Assembly: GCA_020724025.1 (NCBI GenBank)
Contig: DYHU01000136.1
Location: 1 to 9,827, forward strand
Reading direction: 5' to 3'
Length of the DNA: 9,827 nt
Source: Syntrophorhabdus sp.
GTDB lineage: Bacteria > Desulfobacterota > BSN033 > UBA1163
The first letter of the stretch is position 1. Every line of letters begins with the position of its first letter. The translations under genes and the position numbers were made by a program. This document shows positions 1 through 5,846 of this stretch, piece by piece. The notes beneath the pieces were generated by a model. That model was not told the origin of the DNA. It worked only from the letters and a program-made list of their open reading frames with translations, and ran no database searches.

Positions 1-749
1 ACGGTTACATCCGTGTTGGCGATCCTCTCGATCATTTGAAAGACTTCGCTCATCTTATTGCTTGTGCCCACGATATTGTAAAGGCTGTACCTCTCTTTTA
101 ATTTTTCCCTGAGAGTGATATTTTCGCTCAAGAGTTGTCTCTTCTCATCCTGGACCATCTGCTGGATCTTGAGACCTTGAGCGATCATGGACGAAATGAT
201 GGAGAGAAGGCGAACATCTTCTTCGAAAGCGATCTCTTCGCTGAAAAGGCGATCGACGCTCAAGGCCCCCAGAATATTGGGGCCATTTTTAATGGGCACA
301 CAGATAAAGGAGATGTCGCTCTTCTTGAGATTGTCTCTTGACCGGGTCCGATTTAAAAAGAGGGGTTCATTTTCGATTTGAGGGATAATAGCGGGTTCCC
401 CTGTTTCCACAACCATTCCAGTGATGCCTTCTCCAACCAAGTATTTTCCTCTTCTGGCTTCTTCTTCGGTCATCCCGTGAGCGGCTCGGATTTCCAACTT
501 TCCGGTGAAGGGATTTAAGAGGGTAATCGTTCCCCGATTCATTCCCAGGTGAGAGTGAAAAGTACTCAGGACATCTGAAAAGACTTCCTGACAGTTTAGA
601 GTTGATCCGATCAACTGGCTGACTTCGTAAAGGACGGTAAGCTCTTTGAGTTTTCTTTCCAAAGAGATCACAAGTTTATTCGGAGGAGAACCTAGGGTTT
701 TCTTGGTGACCACCGCACGAATAGGTAATATAGGAATAATTCCGTTCAA
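1..749 (-). CDS. Sigma-54-dependent transcriptional activator, N-terminal part (GAF sensor + start of AAA+), truncated by window edge
   Basis: The minus strand is open from position 749 to the window edge, giving 249 residues with no stop. Residues about 35-195 read as a GAF sensor domain (LYEVSQLIGSTLN at the start, then VGEGITGMVVETGEP, FICVPIKNG and ILGALSVDR), the arrangement found in NifA-like regulators. A charged helical linker follows (about 195-222), then YNIVGTSNKMSEVFQMIERI, which is the usual beginning of the AAA+ domain that contacts sigma-54. The Walker motifs and the Fis-type HTH lie outside the window. I chose the TTG at 749 because an in-frame TAA lies just upstream and a GGAG sits 11 bases before it; a GTG at 713 is the alternative. 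The family binds upstream enhancers and hydrolyses ATP to open sigma-54 promoters in response to a signal at the GAF domain; the ligand cannot be read here. It diverges from the toxin-antitoxin pair, and its link to the catabolic cluster is only possible. Confidence 0.85.
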   Translation of the reverse strand, partial: MNGIIPILPIRAVVTKKTLGSPPNKLVISLERKLKELTVLYEVSQLIGSTLNCQEVFSDVLSTFHSHLGMNRGTITLLNPFTGKLEIRAAHGMTEEEARRGKYLVGEGITGMVVETGEPAIIPQIENEPLFLNRTRSRDNLKKSDISFICVPIKNGPNILGALSVDRLFSEEIAFEEDVRLLSIISSMIAQGLKIQQMVQDEKRQLLSENITLREKLKERYSLYNIVGTSNKMSEVFQMIERIANTDVT

Positions 750-792
750 TGGATATTATTCTCCAGTTCAAAGTTAATTAAAATATCATATG

Positions 793-808
793 AGCAATCC
801 TTATGCCA
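793..808 (-). promoter_or_regulatory. Sigma-54 (-24/-12) promoter of the regulator gene
   Basis: The minus strand reads TGGCATAAGGATTGCT, which fits the consensus TGGCAYRNNNNTTGCW at every defined position, including GG and GC at the required spacing. Transcription would begin near 782, leaving a leader of about 33 bases before the TTG at 749. A sigma-54 promoter in front of a sigma-54 activator suggests autoregulation or control by another activator of the same class. Confidence 0.8.
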
Positions 809-976
809 GTTGATGGAGTTTGGGCGTTTAACCTGGTTTGCTTAGAATTATCAAATGGTTAATAGCGGTAAAATAAGAAAGAATTGATGGGCAGCCCCGT
901 CATTTCAAAGAGAAATTTTGTTGAATTTTAGGCATCCTGGTGGAAAAAAGACAAATGAAACTTGGAAAATGGAGTC

Positions 977-1005
977 TTGACAGACGATTTAGTATGGCAT
1001 ATAAT
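977..1005 (+). promoter_or_regulatory. Consensus sigma-70 promoter of the toxin-antitoxin operon
   Basis: TTGACA (977-982) and TATAAT (1000-1005) are both perfect and separated by exactly 17 bases. Transcription should start near 1012, about 27 bases before the antitoxin ATG, with GGAG in the leader as ribosome site. Such a strong promoter is typical of a toxin-antitoxin operon held down by its own repressor. Confidence 0.88.
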
Positions 1006-1014
1006 CTTACTAAA
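988..1014. promoter_or_regulatory. Candidate operator: 7-bp inverted repeat over the -10 box
   Basis: TTTAGTA (988-994) and its exact complement-inverse TACTAAA (1008-1014) bracket the TATAAT hexamer with a 13-base spacer. Ribbon-helix-helix antitoxins usually repress their own operon by binding such repeats over the promoter. The repeat is seen; binding by the antitoxin encoded at 1039 is inferred. Confidence 0.5.
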
Positions 1015-1038
1015 AATAAGAAATAATGGAGTACCTTT

Positions 1039-1320
1039 ATGCGTACCGATACACTCCGTTCTCAAAAGGCTAAGATTACGGTCACCTTAAGCAATGACCT
1101 AGTTCATCAAATCGATAAGCTGCTCGATTCTCCAGAAGCAAGCTCCAGGAGTCAATTGGTAGAGGAGGCGGTGCGCCGATGGTTGGGCGACCAAGCTCAA
1201 AAAGAACTTGAGCGCCAAACAGAGGAATACTACCTTTCCCTCTCCAAAGCGGAACACAATGAAGATCGGCAGTGGTCCAAAATAGCCGGTCGTTCAGCCA
1301 AACGCCTGTGGGATAAGTAG
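1039..1320 (+). CDS. Ribbon-helix-helix (CopG/MazE-like) antitoxin
   Basis: This 93-residue protein has the ribbon-helix-helix layout: a strand KITVTLSNDLV (residues 12-22), a first helix HQIDKLLDS, a turn, and a second helix SRSQLVEEAVRRWL. The rest is a charged helical tail ending SAKRLWDK, of the kind that wraps and blocks a MazF partner. The start is supported by GGAG seven bases upstream of the ATG and by the promoter just before it. The stop is three bases ahead of the toxin ATG, so the two are co-transcribed and probably translationally coupled. By family, the N-terminal dimer binds operator DNA and represses the operon, while the tail neutralises the toxin and is degraded by proteases under stress. 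It is an RHH-type rather than AbrB-type MazF partner. Confidence 0.85.
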   Translation: MRTDTLRSQKAKITVTLSNDLVHQIDKLLDSPEASSRSQLVEEAVRRWLGDQAQKELERQTEEYYLSLSKAEHNEDRQWSKIAGRSAKRLWDK

Positions 1321-1323
1321 ATC

Positions 1324-1671
1324 ATGTCATATCCGCTTCGAGGAGAAATCTACCTTATTAAGCTTCCGGGACATCCTTCTGATACAAAGGATCGTCCAGC
1401 GCTTGTTGTTTCATTAGATGTGCGGAATCGGCTGGCAAATGATGTCATTGTTGTGCCTCTATCCACCACCCTTCGATTAGCTCCAACGCATGTTGAACTA
1501 CCAGCCGGAGAGGGGGGGCTTAAAGAAACTTCAATGGCAAAGTGTGAACAGGTGACAACTCTAGATAAATCCTTTCTCATCCGCGGACCTTTTGCTGGAA
1601 CAATCAGCCCTTCTATCTTACGAGAAATCGAAAAAGCTATCCAACGAGCGATCGGAATAGTGGTCGTTTAA
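1324..1671 (+). CDS. mazF: MazF/PemK-family endoribonuclease toxin
   Basis: The 115-residue protein has the full length and signature of MazF/PemK mRNA interferases: an N-terminal RGEIYLI strand, KDRPALVVS (residues 23-31), a central VIVVPLSTT strand, and the ETSMAKCEQVTTLDKSFL block that ends the core barrel. It ends with a C-terminal helix. The family cleaves RNA at short sequences with help from the conserved arginine and serine/threonine of these motifs; all appear present, so the toxin is probably active. It begins three bases after the antitoxin stop and has only a weak ribosome site of its own, which favours coupled translation. Cleavage specificity cannot be read from sequence. Its stop codon overlaps the stop of the broken NAD+ synthetase fragment on the other strand. 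Confidence 0.88.
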   Translation: MSYPLRGEIYLIKLPGHPSDTKDRPALVVSLDVRNRLANDVIVVPLSTTLRLAPTHVELPAGEGGLKETSMAKCEQVTTLDKSFLIRGPFAGTISPSILREIEKAIQRAIGIVVV

Positions 1672-1862
1672 GGGCAGATATCTTGGGAAAAAGGGAACCT
1701 AAAAATTCCGATATTGTTAGTCACATGGAGTCTCCGGTCCTTTCCTAAAGCCCGATGGGTGATCTTCACGCCTGGTGGGCTCTGCCTTCTTTTATATTCA
1801 TTTTGGTCCATTATCTGAGTCACTTCTTTAATCATACTTTCTTTGAAACCTTCAAAAAGTTT
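1668..1862 (-). pseudogene. Remnant of the 3' end of a NAD+ synthetase gene
   Basis: Read on the minus strand, this stretch encodes about 64 residues ending at a TAA that overlaps the mazF stop, with an in-frame TAG just upstream (1863-1865). The middle reads NEYKRRQSPPG, then ITHRALGKDRRL and VTN. I recognise this as the conserved C-terminal signature of glutamine-dependent NAD+ synthetases, which normally end soon after the T-N motif. Here the frame runs on about 15 residues (IGIFRFPFSQ...), so the true end is lost, and everything upstream of about 64 residues, including the ATP-PPase core and glutaminase, is missing. The same signature occurs in the gene at the right edge of the window. 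A 55-residue ORF from an ATG at 1835 is formally possible but would not make a working enzyme. The fragment probably marks a past rearrangement. Confidence 0.65.
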
Positions 1863-1865
1863 CTA

Positions 1866-2237
1866 TGTCCATCTGACCGACCTTACCTGAACCCCCTTAA
1901 TGAATGTGTGTTAGGGGTTTAGAGAAAGATGCCCATCCTTTCTGAAATTCAGGACATGTTTGAAAGATTGCTAAGGCGATTGCATCGGCTCTGAGGTAGT
2001 GTTATCATTCCCAATCAAAACCTTAAAAACAATAGGGCCGGTCGATGAATATTAAAACTTGGAAAGGCTGTGATGGAGGGAATGATGCCAAGAGAAAGTC
2101 TTATTTCCAGGCCTGTTTCTGGAACGACTTAAAGAAGCCAAGCAAGGGCACCTGAGGTTAATTGGATTGGTCGTGTGCCAATCTTGATTTCTATATGGGG
2201 GCAATGTTAAAAGCCTAAAAAAGGAGGATAAAAGGCC
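1866..2237. other. Non-coding stretch before the catabolic cluster
   Basis: No convincing gene is visible. There is a hairpin built from AACCCC (about 1890-1896) and GGGGTT (1914-1919) without a following T-run, so it is not a clear terminator. A 36-codon ORF at 2045-2155 lacks a good ribosome site. Near 2164 an ATTGG...CCAAT inverted repeat lies upstream of the first catabolic gene and could be a regulator site. No consensus sigma-70 or sigma-54 promoter could be assigned, though the operon promoter should lie here. The ribosome site AAGGAGG (2221-2227) closes the stretch. Confidence 0.5.
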
Positions 2238-3332
2238 ATGGAAAAGAAAGATATTGCGATACTTGGGGCCTCAGGTGCTACTGCCTTCGGTTGGGTTGCG
2301 CAGAGCCTTGCAAAGAGGATCTATGATGTTCATCCCTACTTTCGACTGGCTGCATTGATCGCAGACAATCCTGAACACATTGGGAAGCCTTTTAAAGAGT
2401 GTATCAAGCGGTGGTATGTCGAAGGAGATCTGCCGGAAGGGATCGCCGATATGACCATGGTCCCCCCTGATCCGAAGGCCCTGGAAAAGGCAGGAGATAT
2501 CAGATTGGTCATCTCAGCTCTTCCGCCATGGATCTCCACAGATCTCGATCCCATTTTCGCAAAGGCTGGAATCCCTGTGGTGAGCGAGTCTCCGGGATTC
2601 CGTTTTGATGAAGATATCCCTCTGGTCGTCCCCGAGATCAATGCAGACCACCTCTCGATCCTTGAAGACCAGAGGAAGAAGAGAGGATGGAAGGGTTATA
2701 TCGTTTCCAATCCGGTCTGTACCATCACGATCATTGCCCTCTCGATGAAACCCATTCTGGACGCCTTCGGAATCAAAACCTCTTTTATCGTAACGATGCA
2801 AGCCCTTTCCGGGGCGGGATGGGATGGGGTTCCCTCCATGGCCATTATTGACAACCTTATCCCATTTATCATGAAAGAGGAAGAGAAGCTGGAGAAGGAA
2901 GGACCCAAAATACTTGGGACGACGAAAGGTGGAAAGGTTGTTTCCCATCCCATGGACATCAGCACCTCCTGCAATAGAGTCTCTGTTACGAACGGCCATA
3001 CAGCCTGCATCTTTATCGATACTGAAAGACCAGCCAGCGTCGAGGAAGCCAGGGAGGCATTCGAGACCTTTCAAGGAACGGCCCAGGAGATTGAACTTCC
3101 CAGTGCACCTAAACATCCCATCATCTACCTCCCGCAGGATGACCGACCCCAGCCCAGGCTCGACAGGAACTGGAGTGGAGGGATGGCTGTGGCTGTAGGC
3201 CGAATTCGAAAGGATCCCGTTTTCAAGAATGGGATCAAGTGGGTTGTCTCCGGCCATAACAATATCCGAGGTACATATGGGAATACACTGCTTAATGCGG
3301 AGTTACTTTATAAACAGGGATTGCTGTATTAA
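2238..3332 (+). CDS. Aspartate-semialdehyde dehydrogenase-like oxidoreductase (archaeal/yeast-type Asd family), diverged
   Basis: The 364-residue length and layout match the archaeal/fungal branch of aspartate-semialdehyde dehydrogenases. A Rossmann start IAILGASGATAFG (residues 6-18) would bind NAD(P), followed by VISALPPWIS. The catalytic cysteine is Cys161 in SNPVCT. SGAGWDGVPS (191-200), the EEEK phosphate-binding region (214-217), NRVSVTNGH with catalytic His254, the DRPQPRLDR block (302-310) and the NNIRGTYGNTLLNAEL end (341-356) follow. The family reversibly converts an acyl phosphate and NADPH to a semialdehyde. Two usually invariant spots differ: the family's NPNC is NPVC, and SNA is SES (116-118). 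With a transporter and a DapA-like gene downstream, I infer action on a related semialdehyde, perhaps in the oxidative direction. AAGGAGG lies 10 bases before the ATG. A true biosynthetic Asd remains possible. Confidence 0.8.
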   Translation: MEKKDIAILGASGATAFGWVAQSLAKRIYDVHPYFRLAALIADNPEHIGKPFKECIKRWYVEGDLPEGIADMTMVPPDPKALEKAGDIRLVISALPPWISTDLDPIFAKAGIPVVSESPGFRFDEDIPLVVPEINADHLSILEDQRKKRGWKGYIVSNPVCTITIIALSMKPILDAFGIKTSFIVTMQALSGAGWDGVPSMAIIDNLIPFIMKEEEKLEKEGPKILGTTKGGKVVSHPMDISTSCNRVSVTNGHTACIFIDTERPASVEEAREAFETFQGTAQEIELPSAPKHPIIYLPQDDRPQPRLDRNWSGGMAVAVGRIRKDPVFKNGIKWVVSGHNNIRGTYGNTLLNAELLYKQGLLY

Positions 3333-3364
3333 GAATTTAGCTATTTTTTTTCGGGTGCCAATAA

Positions 3365-3385
3365 TTCCGGTAAGGAGACCCGGAA
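3365..3385. repeat. Short hairpin TTCCGG/CCGGAA between the first two cluster genes
   Basis: TTCCGG (3365-3370) and CCGGAA (3380-3385) are perfect inverse complements with a nine-base loop, 33 bases after the stop of the Asd-like gene. No T-run follows, so it is more likely an mRNA-stability or partial-attenuation element than a terminator. Confidence 0.35.
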
Positions 3386-3420
3386 CTATCCTGTATTTTC
3401 AAGGGTCACTTAAGGTAGTG

Positions 3421-3438
3421 GCAGGTCTCACGGCCTGC
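3421..3438 (+). promoter_or_regulatory. Hairpin just upstream of the ribosome site of the M29-like gene
   Basis: GCAGGTC (3421-3427) can pair with GGCCTGC (3432-3438), seven pairs with one G-U, around a TCAC loop. It ends six bases before GGAGGT (3445-3450), the ribosome site for the ATG at 3456. It could affect translation or protect a processed 5' end; function is inferred only from position. Confidence 0.3.
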
Positions 3439-3455
3439 ACTTATGGAGGTGTCTG

Positions 3456-4415
3456 ATGGGATGGACAGAGTTGATCCGATGCATGAATATCGTGGCTTTG
3501 CAGTGTGGCCAGGTCAAGGGGGGAGAGAAGGCAGCCATTTTGACAGACCTCCGTCAGAGCCCTGAGATAAGTGACGCACTGATGAGCGTCCTTTATGCCC
3601 TCGACGTTGAAGCTGCAACCATAACCATTACACCCCGGGAAGGAAACCAAGGAAGTCTTCCAGATTCTATCTTGGAGTGTCTGAAGGGAATGGATATTGT
3701 CTTTCTCTGCTCAGTCACCCGATTCCCGAGACCGCAGATGGAGGCTATCTACCAGGGAGGGAAGGCGAGGGTTCTCAGCCTCTTTGGTGTCGATTCAGAT
3801 CAGATGATCAGAACCGCAGCCATCGACTATAACTCTTTATCCCACCGCCTAAAGAAGATGGTTGATATCGTCACAGCCGGCAGGACCCTGATCCTTCAAA
3901 CTCCAGGAGGGGGTCGGCTTGAGATGTCAATCGAAGGCCGTTCCGGGCTCTTTGTAGATGGTATCGTGAAAGGACCCGGTGAGATCAACTACATTCCCGC
4001 AGGTGTCCTCGCAGTGACACCGGTTGAACCGACCGTTCAAGGGAATTTTTTCATTAATGGGTCAATCCATGGTATCGGAAAAGTGAGCCAGCCTGTGGAA
4101 ATCATTGTGAAGGCAGGAAATGTGGTGGAAATCCGGGGTGGAGATGAAGCATCCAGGCTAAGGGCGAAACTGGAGTCTGCCGATTCAAATGCCTTTTGCA
4201 TTGGGGAATTGGGACTTGGGGCCAACCCTAACGCAAAGCTCATGGGAACAGGAGAGGATGAGAGGATTAACGGGGGGATACATATCGGGATTGGCCACAA
4301 CATCCATCTGGGTGGAACGGTCCAGAGCAATAGCCATATCGACGTCAACTCCACTGGGGGAGACTTTATTGTCGATGGGTCTTCTTTAATTAAGAATGGA
4401 CAGATCCAGATTTGA
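3456..4415 (+). CDS. M29 aminopeptidase-like / NicX-like metalloprotein
   Basis: The 319-residue protein has the two-part layout of the M29 (aminopeptidase T/S) superfamily, which also contains 2,5-dihydroxypyridine dioxygenase NicX. The N-terminal half holds a VKGGEKAAILTD strand (20-31) and PQMEAIYQGGKARVLSL (93-109). The C-terminal half carries metal-binding motifs: GELGLGANPNA (Glu251), GGIHIGIGHN (His276) and SHID (His294, Asp296). Where M29 peptidases have a glutamate ligand in P-x-x-E-V-F-x-A-P, this protein has IPAGVLAVTP with Val184, so the usual dinuclear centre is probably incomplete. This favours a mononuclear-metal hydrolase or NicX-type ring-cleaving enzyme over a peptidase. NicX needs oxygen, so that role would be odd in a strict anaerobe. 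GGAGGT supports the ATG at 3456; an ATG at 3483 is less likely. It is 12 bases from the next gene, hence the same operon. Substrate unknown. Confidence 0.7.
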   Translation: MGWTELIRCMNIVALQCGQVKGGEKAAILTDLRQSPEISDALMSVLYALDVEAATITITPREGNQGSLPDSILECLKGMDIVFLCSVTRFPRPQMEAIYQGGKARVLSLFGVDSDQMIRTAAIDYNSLSHRLKKMVDIVTAGRTLILQTPGGGRLEMSIEGRSGLFVDGIVKGPGEINYIPAGVLAVTPVEPTVQGNFFINGSIHGIGKVSQPVEIIVKAGNVVEIRGGDEASRLRAKLESADSNAFCIGELGLGANPNAKLMGTGEDERINGGIHIGIGHNIHLGGTVQSNSHIDVNSTGGDFIVDGSSLIKNGQIQI

Positions 4416-4427
4416 AAGGAGGAGGGA

Positions 4428-4835
4428 TTGAAGATCAGCGGCGGATTGAAGACAGGTGAACTTCTCTTCGTCAGGGTGGAGGAAGATGAAGATCTTCTCC
4501 AATCCCTTGAGGAGGTAGCCAAATCAAAGGGGTTTGAGAATGCCGTCGTCGTTACTGCGACAGGGTCTCTCAAAAAGGCGGTTCTCGTCAACCCGCTTTC
4601 CCTCTCGAAACCTCCTGAGGTGGGCAAGAAAGAATGGGAGGGACCCTGGGAGATTGTTTCACTGGTGGGAGCGATAGGGAAGAAGCACGCCCATGAGGGA
4701 AGGATGAGCCATCTCCATATCTGTCTTGCCCGTCATGACGGTCCGGCTGTGGGTGGGATACTGGGCTTTGGGAGTCTGGCTTACTATCCGATCGAGGTTT
4801 GTTTACTCGCCTATCAGGGGTCCTTTGGTCTTTAA
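4428..4835 (+). CDS. PPC-domain (DUF296) protein, first copy
   Basis: This 135-residue protein is a single PPC (plants and prokaryotes conserved, DUF296) domain. It reads GELLFVRVEEDEDLLQSL at the start, then FENAVVVTATGSLKKAVL (37-53), a WEIVSLVGAIG strand (74-84), the HLHI metal-site motif (His95, His97), GPAVGGILGFGSLAYY (105-120) and a closing EVCLLAY strand with Glu123. Prokaryotic PPC proteins form trimers with the His cluster near a subunit interface, but their biochemical role is poorly known. The usual GGH motif is GGI here. The start is a TTG directly after a strong AAAGGAGGAGGG; no ATG fits. It follows the M29-like gene by 12 bases and precedes the transporter genes by 58. A second, diverged copy lies at 9116. 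Domain assignment is firm, function open. Confidence 0.8.
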   Translation: MKISGGLKTGELLFVRVEEDEDLLQSLEEVAKSKGFENAVVVTATGSLKKAVLVNPLSLSKPPEVGKKEWEGPWEIVSLVGAIGKKHAHEGRMSHLHICLARHDGPAVGGILGFGSLAYYPIEVCLLAYQGSFGL

Positions 4836-4893
4836 AGAACATTAAAGATAAAGATATTGTAGCCAACGAAAACAGACGAAAAGGAGGATTCAT

Positions 4894-5844
4894 ATGAAAA
4901 AATATTTTCTTATCCTTTTGGTTGGGTTGGTGAGCTTACCTTTCATACTTTTGATCATTCCAGCAGAAGCCAAACAATTCATCTCGTTCGGAACAGCCAC
5001 CGAAGGGGGCCTTTACTACATTTGGGGAGGAGGATGGGCCAAGGTCATGAATAAGGCGCTTCCGGATATCGAGGTGACTGCCGAATCGACGGGCGGCTCT
5101 TCAGCAAACGCTCCGCTCATAGAGAGAGGAAAACTCCAGCTGGGGATTGTTCTCGCACAGGTGGCCTATGACATGGTCCATGAAAAGAAATTGAAGGATC
5201 TTCGTACGCTCTTCCCCGCCTACCCTGGATTCTTTTATGTTTATGCCTTGAAAAAGAGCGGTCTTAAGACAGTCTACGATATTAATGGTAAGGAGATTGG
5301 CTATGTCAAGCCGATGCATGATACGGCTGTGAAAATGTTTGGAGCTCTGGGGATTAAACCGGCCAAGACTCATCTTCTAACCCATGCGGCAGTGACCGAG
5401 GCTCTTCAGGATGGGACCATCCATTGCTCGATGGTCTACGGCCCTGAGAAGTGGCCTGGATTGACAAGTCTTGAGGCGACTCATGAAGTTCAGTTCCTAA
5501 TGATGACCGAGAAGGATATTCAGACCCTTCTCAAGATCTTTGCTGCTCACAGGAAAGGGACCGTACCGAAAGGGGCATATAAAGCTACGGCCGATAAGCC
5601 TTATGAAACGATGGTCGATTGGAATCTGATCCTGGCGAATAAGAATCTTTCGGAGGATATTGCCTATCGCCTTGTAAAGGCCACTTTTGAGAATAATGCA
5701 GCACTTCTCGCAGTTCATCCTGTCTCCAGTATGACAAAGGCTGAAAACATCATGAATACACCGATTCCTTTCCATCCCGGGACCATTAAGTATCTGAAGG
5801 AAATGAAGATTGCTATCCCTGAACACCTCATTCCGAAGGAATAG
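4894..5844 (+). CDS. TAXI-family TRAP transporter substrate-binding protein
   Basis: This 316-residue periplasmic binding protein starts with a signal peptide: MKK, a hydrophobic core to about residue 22, and a likely cut after AEA (residue 26). The mature protein opens ISFGTATEGGLYYIWGGGWA, then VTAESTGGSSANAPLIERG (61-79) and LQLGIVLAQVA, the family's ligand-pocket segments. The middle has DINGKEIGYVKP (129-140) and TEALQDGTIHCSM (168-180). TAXI proteins bind small organic acids or amino acids and hand them to the membrane permease, which here follows within two bases. The ribosome site AAGGAGG has ideal spacing to the ATG at 4894. The ligand cannot be read from sequence; the enzyme genes around it suggest a carboxylate that is catabolised. 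Confidence 0.9.
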   Translation: MKKYFLILLVGLVSLPFILLIIPAEAKQFISFGTATEGGLYYIWGGGWAKVMNKALPDIEVTAESTGGSSANAPLIERGKLQLGIVLAQVAYDMVHEKKLKDLRTLFPAYPGFFYVYALKKSGLKTVYDINGKEIGYVKPMHDTAVKMFGALGIKPAKTHLLTHAAVTEALQDGTIHCSMVYGPEKWPGLTSLEATHEVQFLMMTEKDIQTLLKIFAAHRKGTVPKGAYKATADKPYETMVDWNLILANKNLSEDIAYRLVKATFENNAALLAVHPVSSMTKAENIMNTPIPFHPGTIKYLKEMKIAIPEHLIPKE

Positions 5845-5846
5845 TG

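Noticed and set aside
2074..2089. Possible sigma-54 promoter TGGAGGGAATGATGCC before the catabolic cluster
   Set aside because: GG and GC are correctly spaced but the CAY and TTGCW parts do not match; too weak to call.
2045..2155. 36-codon ORF in the non-coding stretch before the cluster
   Set aside because: No convincing ribosome site, no recognisable motif, and length is within chance expectation.
2514..3257. 247-codon open frame antisense to the Asd-like gene
   Set aside because: It lacks any recognisable domain and lies wholly opposite a well-conserved coding gene; a frame shadow.
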